Assembly: GCA_013339765.2 (NCBI GenBank)
Contig: CM023453.1
Span: 91,605,767-91,669,766 of the forward strand
Direction: 5' to 3'
Length of the DNA: 64,000 nt
DNA from: Haemaphysalis longicornis
Taxonomy: Eukaryota; Arthropoda; Arachnida; Ixodida; Ixodidae
Part shown: piece after piece, positions 42,999 to 54,046 of the stretch
Layout of the letters: each line of letters opens with the position of its first letter
Numbering within the stretch: position 1 is the stretch's first letter
Position numbers and translations under genes: made by a program
Notes under the pieces: model-generated
Databases searched by the model: none
What the model was told of the DNA's origin: nothing
What the model saw: only the letters and a program-made list of their open reading frames with translations

Positions 42999-43670
42999 GG
43001 CCAGGTGCTAAGTTTCCGCTCGTGGATGAAGAACGGCTGTCAGAGGGGCAGAAAAGGTATGTACTACGTTACCTGGATCCTCGATACTACGTGACCAGAT
43101 ACACGACCGATAAGACCAACAGAGGTATATGTAGCGGGCAGTGCCCGTTTCTCCGACAAGAATGTTCTGTGTCATATCAGAAGACGAGCACAATAGCTGG
43201 TGCAGCCGGTGAGGAAGGACAAAGTGCACGGTGAGGGTGACGGAGATTGCTTATGGACTAAGCCCTGATCCTAACGCATGCTTCTTTATATCGCCCACAG
43301 AATAATGTTCAGTTATCAATGTCTTGCACGTAAGTGTAGAACATTCGTCGGATGAGGAAGGTGGGCTGAATCGTGCGTGAGTACTCTATTATACATAGGG
43401 GTCGACAATGACGAGCAGAGGCAGGGCTTCTTCTCGGCTACGAATGCATACTAACGTAGAACGCAGCTGTAACCAGCATGCAATGGCAGCGCTACAAAAT
43501 CAGCCCTTAAAGAGTAGTTCCCCCCCTCCCCTGTGCAGCGAGGAACATGACTGCGTTCCTGATGCCGTCCATCAAGCGACATTTCCGAGCTGGAAAAAAC
43601 GTATGCCAGCGCTGTCTGAAACCGTCTATATTTTTCAATGTCACATTTCCTTCCAACGTGTCCTAAAGCC
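42999..43670 (-). other. 5' flank of the SLC16-like gene, related to 12998-13640
   Basis: Upstream of ATG 42998 the same blocks seen before the paralogous exon recur in the same order, ending with CAATGTCACATTTCC at 43637-43651. Similarity is patchy, lower than in the exon, with indels. It probably includes the promoter and 5' UTR. No TATA box is obvious. Confidence 0.55.
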
Positions 43671-45063
43671 AAACTTGGGCATGCCTCTTTGTTAGGTTGG
43701 AATAGTGATTTATACTCGCACGCAGTTTCAGCTGATCGTCACATGACAATCAGAGTGGTCATTTTTGCCTTCTCTTGTTGCAGCATTGACAATGTGTCAG
43801 TTGGACGCTCGACGTGGCTTCAAAATAAAGTCTTGTTGGTGCTTTCCACCTATACCGCCGTCCAAGGAAGACGCCGTCTATGCACCGTAGCTATCAAGCA
43901 CAAGAATTACACGGTTTCTTTGGAAACCACTACCTGCAAGCGGCTTGGATTAACAGTGGCTTTGAAATGCATGATGGTAATTGGTGAATTGTGTGTATGG
44001 GAAGATCAAGGTGTTGCTCATTCTAAAAAGGTTCAAAATGTGTTGCTGCTTTTTGGTACCTCGACACTGTCCGCAAGCGGAGCGAATAGTAACGTATACA
44101 CGATTTGTTGCCGATGAATGCTGCTCCAGCGCAATCCCTACTGTGCTATTACCCCCAAAGTGGCAGTTCTTTTTTTTCTAAATCTTTTCCGATTGCTGCA
44201 CCGGGATTCTACCTTATGCCAGACTTGCGTGGTCCCAGATTTTATTAATTGTTCTTGTTGTTGTAACGTTTCATGACGCATAACCACGGAGGGATTGGCC
44301 AGGAATAAGGCATGATATTGCTCCCGCTCACGACTTAAAAGTAGTACCTATCCAATTACAACCAGTAACAGCGCGTGATAACTAGAAAGAATTCGTTAAA
44401 AACTAAAAGTTGCGGTTGAATTTGAGAAAACGTATTCGTAATAATCAAAGGCTAACAGCGCAGACGCCTGGTCTAGAACACGTATGCATGAAAGTGGGTG
44501 CAGCCACCTCTCTGTGACAATATCCCAGTGAAGTGTGGCCCGATCGGGCATGGAGAGAGGCTAGAACACTCTCAACCGGGCCTGCTGTGCACCAAGCTCC
44601 TATGCTCACTTGTCCCTGGAGTAGCTCTTCTATGTTACCTCGATTTCATGGCTTGTGCAGTCTCTGTGGTGAAGATGGGAGTCGTCAGGTTGATCGTTCG
44701 TACTAGTGAGGGGGCTAGGATGAGACACCCCTGGCCGGCAGCCGACTAGATAAGGCGTCAGTATCGATGTCTTGCTGATTTCGCATGCACCCGACCATCC
44801 AAGCAATGTGTAGGAAGCAGCGATAAGAAAATGTCCAGAGTCACATCGTTTGACAAGACCTTCCAGCAGAAGTCTTCACCGATCAGACGCCAACTCGGTC
44901 TTTTCCAAAAACAGTTCTGAAAGGTGAGGGTCCAGTCATGGTGAGACCACTGGCTACAATGCACGGGAACCTTGTCAACTGGCGACGACACGACACAGAA
45001 CTTCCGAAGCATCGGACGTCTTTACTTGCATAATGCTGACTCTTCACAACCACTGACACGAGG
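43671..45063. other. 1.4 kb without a recognised gene
   Basis: Open frames at 43638-44117 (+) and 44758-45012 (-) have no recognisable motif. Minus frames 44883-45089 and 45044-45241 overlap the candidate gene that follows and could be its downstream exons, but no splice-consistent continuation was found. Confidence 0.4.
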
Positions 45064-45597
45064 CTACACTGTATAGTCTCCATCTGCACTGGTCCGTCCA
45101 GACGTGATCAGAGATTGCCGCTCGGCTCCATTGATGGGAGAGGCAAGGGCGCGGAAAACATCGTGGTGAATGAACTTGCGGTGGCTGCCATTGTAGATAA
45201 CGACACGTAGGAGCAGCTGGCCTGTAGGTCCCCTCGGCCATGTGCGCGTATTCTGCATGTACACATGCGGAAATGAGCAGGATGCCTCTGGCCCGACCCA
45301 GAACTGATGGTATACGTGTCGCTCTCGACGCTCGACTGTCAGGACCGCCCGTCCAAGGAAGACGCCTGTCCTTGGGCCTACTGCTGCAATCGTGCTTACG
45401 TGCAACCAGGCAGCGGCAAGTAAAATACCGTCGCGGGCACGAACCGCAGACAAGCCATTTCGCTTTCCGGCCCAGACGGGTGAAGCGGTTAGGCTTGTCG
45501 CGGTGAAAACAGAGTCTGACGGCCTGCTACCTTCCGTTATATAAGGTGCTGTGCACTCCGCGGTTCCGTGGTAGCATGAAGAACAAAGGCGACACAA
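45064..45597 (-). CDS. Unidentified 177-codon ORF overlapping a TATA-bearing exon candidate
   Basis: The minus frame is open for 177 codons (segments include HVYHQFWVGPEASCSFPHVY and LLLRVVIYNGSHRKFIHHDV). I do not recognise it. A different reading may be better: TATATAA at 45544-45538, an initiator-like TCAGACT near 45520-45514, ATG at 45458 in good context opening MACLRFVPATVFYLPLPGC, a short secretion-signal-like peptide, and a GTAAGC donor at 45399-45394. That is the layout of a first exon of a small secreted protein. Downstream exons are not identified. Either reading is a hypothesis. Confidence 0.3.
   Translation of the reverse strand: MCRLCSSCYHGTAECTAPYITEGSRPSDSVFTATSLTASPVWAGKRNGLSAVRARDGILLAAAWLHVSTIAAVGPRTGVFLGRAVLTVERRERHVYHQFWVGPEASCSFPHVYMQNTRTWPRGPTGQLLLRVVIYNGSHRKFIHHDVFRALASPINGAERQSLITSGRTSADGDYTV
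45537..45546 (-). promoter_or_regulatory. TATA box candidate
   Basis: The minus strand reads CTTATATAACG about 20-25 bases before an initiator-like TCAGACT and 80 bases before an ATG with a splice donor behind it. Spacing fits an RNA polymerase II core promoter; no expression evidence is available. Confidence 0.35.
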
Positions 45598-46702
45598 CGA
45601 CGGGGGAAAGGTTGGTGACCGGTCCCGAAGAATGACTGCGCCGACACAGTGTTTTCGAGTGCCACAAATGTGAATATCAGCCTCTCATTCGAGTGAACGA
45701 TGAAGAGATCCTATAGCGAAAGTGGTACTAGTTATTGAAGGATGATAAAGATCCATCTAGATCCATGTAACTAGAGACAATTATTTCTGAGTGTCATCAA
45801 TACCATTTAAAGAAAATATCTTTGGGGATAAGAAAATCTGGGAAGCGTAACTAGCCATTTGCAGTCCGTACCTTTTTCCCAACTTGAGGCCGTTCCAGTC
45901 CGCACCTCTTTCGCCAGTTTCTGGCGCCGCGAAGAAAACCACGAACTGTGCAAGAGAAACTCACAGATAATTTTTTTTAATTCTGCTTGCAACTCCTTTA
46001 TGAATAGTTTAGCAGACTGTGAAACCGCTCAAAGCATTCTCCTGAATTCAGGCCAGGCAGGTTTTTTTCACCAGCTTTCGCAGAACAACATAGTTTCCCT
46101 GCGCCCTTTCGTTTTTCTGTCTCTATAAACAGCACCGTCCTTGCTAATTCGGCCTTGCAGCTTGTAGATAAAATTGCTCGTTCCATCTAGCCTTTACTCG
46201 CACTCCATACGTGCACACGGGCCCCCGAAGTTTACCTCGAGCCATCAGATCAGGCACCAGCTGTTGGGTGAAGTTGCGGCAGCACTGCAGGTGTCCCTGC
46301 TCTTTTTCGCCATGATTCTGCAGCTGTCTGTGCCTCTAAACAGAACTGCGTACCATTCAAACCTCTAAATGTCAGAAAAAGAGCTTTCGCCAACATTTCA
46401 TTGTCTTTCGATAAAATGCGTAGCCGCGACGGTGCTGTCTCCACCACCGTCGCCGTCTTCATCAGTCGCTTCGGTCGAATCACTGTCATCACTACCTGAT
46501 GGAGGCACACAGTTTTCTTTCTTACGGAAATCATCATCGCTTTTGCGAATTGCACCCCCGTTGGACGCACACAAGAAGGAAGTGGTCGTGCCCCTCAGCG
46601 AGAGCACGCACGTCAAAACGCTCTGGAATCAAGAAAGACCATGCTGAACAATGTGCTACACCTTAGTACAAAAAGAAGAAAACTTCAACGAAGTTCACTT
46701 AT
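45598..46702. other. Unassigned; acidic minus ORF at 46398-46616
   Basis: No gene recognised. The minus frame 46398-46616 encodes a Ser/Asp-rich stretch (SGSDDSDSTEATDEDGDGGG), of the kind found in nuclear or transposon proteins, without any adjoining domain. Confidence 0.35.
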
Positions 46703-48348
46703 CCTTTCAAAGGACACTGAAGTGATTTGTAAACATTGCGGGATTACTAGCGCAAATTGTAGTCAGGAGTCCACAGGCCATGTTTCGCCCACTCTGAGTG
46801 CGGTTGCGCGAATTTATTTAGTAGAAAAATCAATTTGAAAATGCTGTCCTGCTCTCTGCATCCTCGCCCATTTTCTGTGGCATTTTCGTGTGACGTCAGG
46901 AGGAGATGACTTGGCTTGACTGCGCTACTGCACGGCTCGCCGACCTTCCGACACAGTCAGCCGGCCCAGCGTTTAGTCCGCCGGCCGCCGAGGAGTCCCC
47001 GCAATTCGTTGGCTCAGTTCAAACTAAGCCACGACACGTTTGTGAATTGAAAAATGCGCGTTTCTTTAGTTTGTTAGTTTGTACACTGTATCAAGCTCCA
47101 AGTGCCGGTCGCTCCACACAAGCGCTGCACAAGAGCGAGTGCAACGCTTCGCTGGCTGGTACGCTAGCAGGAAAATCTAATGCCACTAGAAGGCGGGAGA
47201 ATTCTCCGAAGCCAATGTAGGTACTAAGGAAATAAAATCAACTGAAACTTTTACCGTGCATTATAAAACCAGGGAGCAGGAAGCACTTTTTTGCACTGGA
47301 TGAACAAGCACAGCGGTCAGCAGCACGACTACGCATCTGAGAACGCTTTTCCGTCTAAGAAATGCAATTGCTAGACGTGAAATACTGCGAAAATTTGGGG
47401 GACGCTTACGGTACGACCACTATACAACAAATAGTCCCCTGAGCTGCTTGAAATGTTAGAAATAAATAAAAGTGTAAACTGGTTATACATTGTATGCTTT
47501 ATATTTCCATCGCTGGCAGCGTTGGCCGGTGGCCCTGGTGGCCTGGAGTGCTACGCATATTATTTTGAAAGTTGCAAGTTCGAATCCCGAGGATACATTC
47601 TCTTTTTTGTAAGTTAATTTTTCCGTTTTCGGCTGATGTCTTCTATACTGAGTTCTTCATTTCTGGGGCCGTAACGTTCACTGCTCCACGAACGAGTTCG
47701 CAGAACGCGCGCAGCCTGACACTGACGCGCTTGCGAGTTCTCTTTGGCGTGCTGTTGCCATCAGAACAGACTGTTACGGACAGAGGGCACATTCCAGAAT
47801 CAGAAAACCCTTGGCCTGGTGCGAACACGCTTTTTACGGTACAGGAACGAGTGATGCAAGCTCCAAATATGGGGTAAAAGCGCATGGCATTTGAGCGTCT
47901 GCGGTGATGCGGAGGGCGTTCATCCACTGCGTGGGCCTCGGCTAGTGATTGCTACGATTCCAAGCCATCCTGGGAGGCTTATCTTAGGCATTTTACGGAC
48001 GACAACATTCTAGAAGCGCGGTATGGCTATTACGGAGGTATCGAGAATGCCCATCCAACGATAACGTCGGATGTCAAGCACGTTGTTTTGCAGAACAGAA
48101 ACCGAAACTTGTTTGAATGCTAATCGTGGGCATCGTCCAATCACGCTGCATCTCCTCCTGTCGTCACAGCGTTTAGTTGGTGCGGCCGCCGCAGACCGCG
48201 CATGGTAGTTATTCTTCTTTCGAGCTTTATAAAATAATTACCGACTTGTCAACCGGTTAAACGATGAAAAGTGTGTTAATTTGAGCCAGTCTACGCAGTG
48301 CAAGCAAAAACGAAAGCTTGTATAATGCACTTCAGTGTCCCTTTAAGA
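46703..48348. mobile_element. Possible DNA transposon with AAAGGACACTGAAG termini
   Basis: The left end CCTTTCAAAGGACACTGAAG (46703-46722) is matched in reverse complement at about 48329-48348 (CTTCAGTGTCCCTTTAAGAG). Similarity falls off after about 22 bp. No transposase is recognised. The interior contains a SINE-like unit at 47525-47640. Target duplication was not resolved. Confidence 0.5.
47525..47640 (+). mobile_element. tRNA-derived SINE-like fragment
   Basis: TGGCCCTGGTGGCC at about 47529 approximates box A and AGTTCGAATCCCG at 47574-47586 is a good box B, about 45 bases apart. The anticodon arm is poor and the 3' CCA-side stem does not close, so it is not a functional tRNA. T-rich sequence follows. 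Confidence 0.5.
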
Positions 48349-48479
48349 GATGGCGCGTCATGCATGCAAAAGATGCAGGCGCACCGCAGTGAGAAAAACC
48401 GTGAAATTTAACCTTTAACTACCATGTCGGGCATAGCCCGACAACGGACCGCTGAAGCCGGTTTTCGTTGTGGACCACA

Positions 48480-49140
48480 AAGGGTTAGTCCCTATCATTA
48501 TGGTTTTAACGAACGGAAATTCAGAGCTAGCCTTAACTCATGTTCTTAATACGCCTCTACACACGACCGCCGTACTCCTATATCCAAACATAAAACAGCT
48601 TTTCATACTGCCGAATATAAATTTCTACGGCTAAACCCACAACTATGGCTTTATAGAAAAACTGTTGAGCTATTCTCAAGTTACTTGTATAATAGTTCTG
48701 CTCTTGGCTTGGTTCTAAAGCCCGTATATTTTCTTTCATACATCAGCGATTTTCTATCTATCATAAAGTATTCACCACGGCTAATGCAAGGAGGATTATA
48801 GAGCATTAATTTTCACTGGTGACAGTGCACTATAATTAAAGTAGGAAGTAAAGCACGGACGTACTTTACGTACTTTACGTACGTCCGGACGTTCGGACGT
48901 TTTTGGCATGGGGTAGCGACATTCAGGTGACAATAAATATAAAGAATACACAATGTTTTATTCTACGATACCGGAAATAAATAATTAAGATTGACACACA
49001 GGCTACAAAATAGGCAACGACACAGAGGAAACGAACAGATAGAACCCTTTTCGCCAGGTACTTGGGTGTGTATATTGAGCCTAACATGAACTGGAAAAAT
49101 AAAGTTGAAGCTGATGTTGGAAGTTAGCACATATATGCCG
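48480..49140 (+). pseudogene. Degraded LINE RT fragment
   Basis: One plus frame at 49053-49121 reads RYLGVYIEPNMNWKNKVEAD, the conserved block after the RT active site of Jockey/R1/I-type LINEs (YLGV..D..L.W). Upstream sequence to about 48480 has scattered coding-like pieces with stops. The polymerase active site itself is not recognised. Confidence 0.55.
48850..48905. repeat. Palindromic TACGTAC / GGACGT cluster
   Basis: GGACGTACTTTACGTACTTT is followed by ACGTACGTCC and GGACGTTCGGACGT: overlapping short inverted and tandem repeats that could form a hairpin. No larger context is seen. Confidence 0.6.
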
Positions 49141-49313
49141 TATTATACCGGAAGCGAGTGAACGCTCCGCGTTCGTTCTGGGATTTCGGATATACAATTC
49201 TATAGAATCGGTGGGTATGCATATGCTACCCATCTGGAGCCTGTAATCCTACTGCTGGAACGAGCCCGTTGAAACGATATATTTTGCATTTACTTGCCTA
49301 AGTAAGCCTTTAT

Positions 49314-50061
49314 TTAAACGGATCCGGCAACACTTTTTTCAACTTTTTTGAAATCTGAAATGCTTGCCGGCCGTAGTCACCCAACACACCCAGTACTTAG
49401 ATTAGCGGCTCACAAAGTACCTCAGCCAAAAATTGCTGCTCTCTGCTAATCAGATAACTTGGAAACTCGCTCAAAAGATTTTTCTCTTTCCCGGTCTTGA
49501 CGTTCTTCGACGGCCCAAATTACGTCATTGAGGCCATGTAGCGCCTCTTGGCCGGTTTTCCTTGCAGTTGCAGCAATGAACGCTCGTTAATAACAACTTT
49601 AAAAATAAAGCCACAAAAACAAAGCGGAAACCAATGGCGTATCTGGTGCGACGAGCAAATCATGCAGTGCCGCTCCATGCTGGCGATAACTGTAGCTTTC
49701 GCAGTGCTTCCAGGCGCGAAGGAAAGAGTAAAGGCGTTTATCGAAAGTGTTGCAGGGTCCCTTTAATGCGCTGGCATATCACCTTTTGGTTCATGTATGC
49801 GATAGAGGGCCTGTGCAACACTTCTGATAAATGCTTTACTGTTTACTTCATGTCTGGGAGGATTGTCAAAGCTATAGTTATCAGTTGCACGGAGCTGCAC
49901 TGGGTGAAAGCTGGAGCGCTCAATGCACGCCAAGCCTCCGGAAAAGAAAAATCTTCTGGGCAAATTTTCAAGTTATCGGGTGGGCATAGAGCAGAAATTT
50001 TCGGCTGAGGGACTCTGTGATTCCTAAAAAAAGTTGAAAAAGTGTTTCAGGATCCCTTTAA
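49314..50061. mobile_element. Non-autonomous DNA element, about 36-bp terminal inverted repeats
   Basis: The left end TTTAAACGGATCCGGCAACA (continuing CTTTTTTCAACTTTTTT to 49349) pairs with the right end at 50026-50061 (AAAAAAAGTTGAAAAAGTGT, then TTCAGGATCCCTTTA). A further internal terminus-like GTGTTGCAGGGTCCCTTTAA lies at 49748-49767, so one element may be nested or duplicated. No ORF of interest inside. Confidence 0.65.
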
Positions 50062-51955
50062 AATTGGACCAAACAATTCAGCAAGGGTTACACTGAATAA
50101 TCTCCTGTCTGAAATTATTTTAGTAGCTTTTAAAAAGCGCATAAGGGGTGGTAAATAACCACTACAAACTACCTGTATATGGGGATATTTCAGAAGAAGG
50201 ATTAATTTATTTCAATTGTGCTTTCACGCTGATTAGCAGTCACAAACATGCTAAATGTTACCGAATTTCTTGCCATTCATTAAGCAGTGTTTGTATGAAA
50301 AACATGGCGTTTCTTGCCGCTGAGTAGGACCTGCTTCATGCACTTAAGCTATAAGCAATGCTTTAAGAAAAGCGCGTCTTTGTCGTTTGGTAGAGGCTAA
50401 ATTCCATTCCCCCGTGGGTACAAGCCCACCACTTCCTGCGCACCCAGCGCCACCTGCTAGTCCCATCTCACTCTCTCCATCGTCATTTTTGCGACATTTT
50501 CGACCCCTTTCGGTAACTATAGCTGAGATGATCTTCCAATCGGTTTTGTTTGGCCAACACAGACGCTAATAGCGGGAACGCGCATGCCGCCCACGCAATT
50601 CGTACTTTTACAATTACAACTCACAGATTTGCACCACAGTACTTAGTACATGCCTATAAACACATTGTTCTAAACGAAGGCCACAACCGTTTGGCCATGT
50701 TCCCCTTTATTCAGCCAGAACCATTCAGCAGTGGTGACTCACTTCCTGCCACCGAAGGGAGCGGATGCGGAGTCATGAGCACAGTTGGAGCGGCGATAGC
50801 GGTCCAGTGTAGCCCCAGCAACAGGGTCAAAGAGAATGTTGGCAACGACTTCACGTTATTCCTCCTCAGCTGCCGAAAGCACAAATGGCTTCAAAGGAGT
50901 ACCGGCACAAATTTTTTCTCTTACATTTTTTTCCTGCTATGGGTGCGTACCAATCCGGTAATCATAGAATGGCGCCCTAGATGGTTGACCGCAGCGTAAA
51001 TCATTTACAGCTTCATTTACTCGCGTGAGTTTCGGTTTCCACAAACCCAACCCCGAGGCGGACGCCATGACAGGACGGCACCCCTGGCGTCGCTGTTCTC
51101 GTCGCACCACGGCCGGTCTGGACGCATGCGCTAAAGCGAGTGAGCGCGTCCAGACCGGTTGATTGCCACACGCGCCCATGCAGCATGGCGTCACTCCCAC
51201 GTTTTGACTCCTTTCTCTTGTTATGCGCTCTGCGCATCGTGGGCCCCATTCGCTCTATTTTTTTTTTCTTTTACTTAACTTTATTTCGCGTTCTTTTCTT
51301 CATTTTCATTGCATGCAATTTTTTATTTAACTTTTGTTTTCTCTCTATTGTTGCTTTCCCGAGCTCTCGCATTCACTTCACTGCATTGTAATCAGCCCCA
51401 TCTGGCGTAGCAAGCACTGCCGCTAGCAGAGCTGCCCTCTCCATCCCACATTAAAGTGTTCTCTCTCTCTCTCCCAAAACTGCGACGTGTTACACAAGGC
51501 GGAGCAGGGCGCGTCAACAGCAGCCAGCCAACAGCAGGTAACGTCACGGGAGCCCTGACGTCGGTAGTGTGGGGCACGGCGCATAGGACGACTATCAACG
51601 CGTCACGCTGGTGCCGCTGTAGAGTGTCTGTTCTGAATTTTTTCGTACGTGCAAAGATTACAATTACTTTAAGATATGTTATATTGAAAAGGTACTGTTG
51701 AACCTTCCTGGGAGATAGCTCCATATACAAAGGAAGCATTTTACATACATGTTATCTCAACTTTGAAGTTTCGTGTCAACACACCTTTAAAAGGGCCATG
51801 AGTGCAGAATATACGAGTTCGTTTTATTCAAGAGATTTAGTGTTTTTTTGTACCCCCCCCCCCCCCCCGCCCGGTCCGGCAGCGAACAATGCTTTATTCA
51901 CTGAGAAATTGAACATTTTGTCCCAAAATTTTAATTCTCCGGCTGACTTGTATAT
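50062..51955. other. 1.9 kb unassigned
   Basis: No gene recognised. Notable are a hairpin at 51113-51158, a T-rich block at 51255-51350 followed by a TTAAAGTGTTCTCTCTCTCTCT stretch near 51451-51475, and a C-run at 51856-51869. Confidence 0.5.
51113..51158. repeat. Short perfect hairpin
   Basis: CCGGTCTGGACGC (51113-51125) is exactly repeated in reverse complement at 51146-51158, with a 20-base spacer. The sequence around it is GC-rich. It could be the centre of a small palindromic element. Confidence 0.8.
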
Positions 51956-52309
51956 TTCGTGACGTTAGCCATGACGTCCATGGCATGTACCATAAACAAA
52001 AGGTAGTGAGTTGACCGAAGTTGCCGCCGTCCCGCAGACGCCCCGTTTAGTTAGCCTGTTTATCGTCCGCGTTCCTGTGTGGTGCAGATATACTGTTTGA
52101 GGACCGCTGTTCACTCCCAGATTCTGCCAGATTTGCACACTTGCCGTATTTTTGTTAAAGTTGATAGTAATCGTTTCGTGAAACATCAGGTATGACTCGA
52201 CAAGCAGGGTCAGAAGTGGTCCTGCCGCTTATGTAAGTTGGCCAGTGTCGTGTCAGAGAAACCCAACGTACTTGGTGGCTGTGTTTAGGCAGTATCGACC
52301 CGCAAAGTT

Positions 52310-53210
52310 CCGCATTAACTGCTGCCTATTGTTATCCAAACATTAAGCATCATATCTTCGCTGATAGGCGACGCAAAAGCGCCATGACCCGTCTTTCTTT
52401 TTAACCAATAACACCGGAACTGCGCAGGGACCTGAAAACTCTCGAAAAATGCCACTCTGCAATATTTCTTGCACTTGTTCATTGGTAAACCTGCTCTCGA
52501 ATAGGGAAACGCGGTAAGGCTTTTGTCGTATGGGCGGGGCTGCCCCAGTATGAATTCAATGGTGAGTCTGTCTGGGCGGTATTGACAAGCATGGATGCAT
52601 TCTGCCGAAGTCAAATACGCCTGAGTATCGCGCAAGCACTTGCAACCAACGCACGACGTTTTTCTGATTCAAGGGATTCGTCGATCATACTTTGCAACTT
52701 GGAAGGGCCCACCGTGCAAGGATTAGTGATTGGACTCACGGCTTCCAACAAAACTGTTACTAAAATGGAAGCACACTCGATGATTTCGGAAAGTTTTAGA
52801 CCACGCGGAAGTACGGTGGGTTCAGTGGAATAGTTCATTGTCCACAAGGAGGTTCATTCCTGGATTCCTTCAACAACAGATCAAGGCGCCAGAACATTTT
52901 ACTTTGCACAGTGGGGAGGAATTGGCTCTGGCAAAGCTTCAAATATATCCATACCCGTTTCCACGCAAAGGACTGACACAAATGGGGCTGCAAGAGCCGG
53001 CATGACGGTGTCGCTCAATACGCAGAGGGCGCTAGTATCGCTACAACAGATCTCCATAAGGGCAGATAGAGCTGGCCCGTACACATCCATCTCCCCGTTA
53101 CGACAGTCAACTCCCGCACCACACTGCATGAAGAAGTCTAGAGCTAAAATAACATTGTGCGTTTACCGCGGCAGAACTTCAAACTCTTCTTTGAATATGA
53201 AAAGGTTTGG
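52310..53210 (-). pseudogene. Ty3/gypsy pol fragment (protease end to RT start)
   Basis: Minus strand. At about 53150-52900 it reads THNVILALDFFMQCGAGVDC, the end of a gypsy-type protease (ILGLDF-like), then MDVYGPALSAL. The linker continues at 52847-52611. The RT start is seen at 52540-52330 in a different frame: RQKPYRVS, then EQVQEILQSG and VPVLLVKKKDGSWRFCVAY, the conserved N-terminal RT block. The catalytic DD region is missing. It is another family than the element at 14068. A sequence related to 20560-20830 follows on its low-coordinate side. Confidence 0.8.
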
Positions 53211-54046
53211 CTAAAAAACTGGTGTAAGGATGAAAAAAGGGTGTTCGTTGCAACACCCTAAATACGAAGAGGTGTAAGGTTTCTTAACACGTTAAAATAA
53301 GGTTGTGGGCAGTGGAGCTACTTGTGACGGTGTGGATGGGCCGAGAGCGCAGCGTGACATGCAGACACATTCAGCACGCACAAGCCCCACTTGAACCTCA
53401 AATGAATTGAGCAGGAAAACCAATTGGATGCATGGGGAGAGCGAGTGCATACTTAGAAATAATCTGCTCTTCTTGCTTTTATAGCTAGCTGGGGAACGTA
53501 CTTCGAAGAGCTTGTAACAAAAACCAGATATTTTAGGGCTAATTTCGCACTTATGCATTTTAATGTGACCATATACCGGTCGGATTTGCGAAAACATTTT
53601 AATCGGCAGGCATTGATGATGTTCAATAAATCATTAAATTTTATAAATACGAAACACCTAGTCCACACCATTTCATCTGTTCATTATTTCAACACCTTTT
53701 TCCCAAAATGGTGTAAAGCTATAATTAGGGTGTTGAACATTCAGAAAAAAAGGTGTGAAAGACCACCATCTAAGAAAAAAGGGCGTCAAAGACCTTCAAA
53801 TTCGTAGGAACAGTAATCCCTTGTAAACTCGAACGCGCATGTCTAGAGATATTCGTTAAGTCGAAACTTTTTTCGCCGTGCATTTACCTCCCATAGACGC
53901 AATGTATTTGCTCCCCTTTATATCGAGACGTTTTTTCGGGGGACCACGGATACCTCAAAATGCTGTCAGAGAGAACACAAACACAAAGTCCGCTACTGAC
54001 AGATGGTAAAGTCTCCGTTCTAACGCTTAGCTCCCACTACGCGCCG

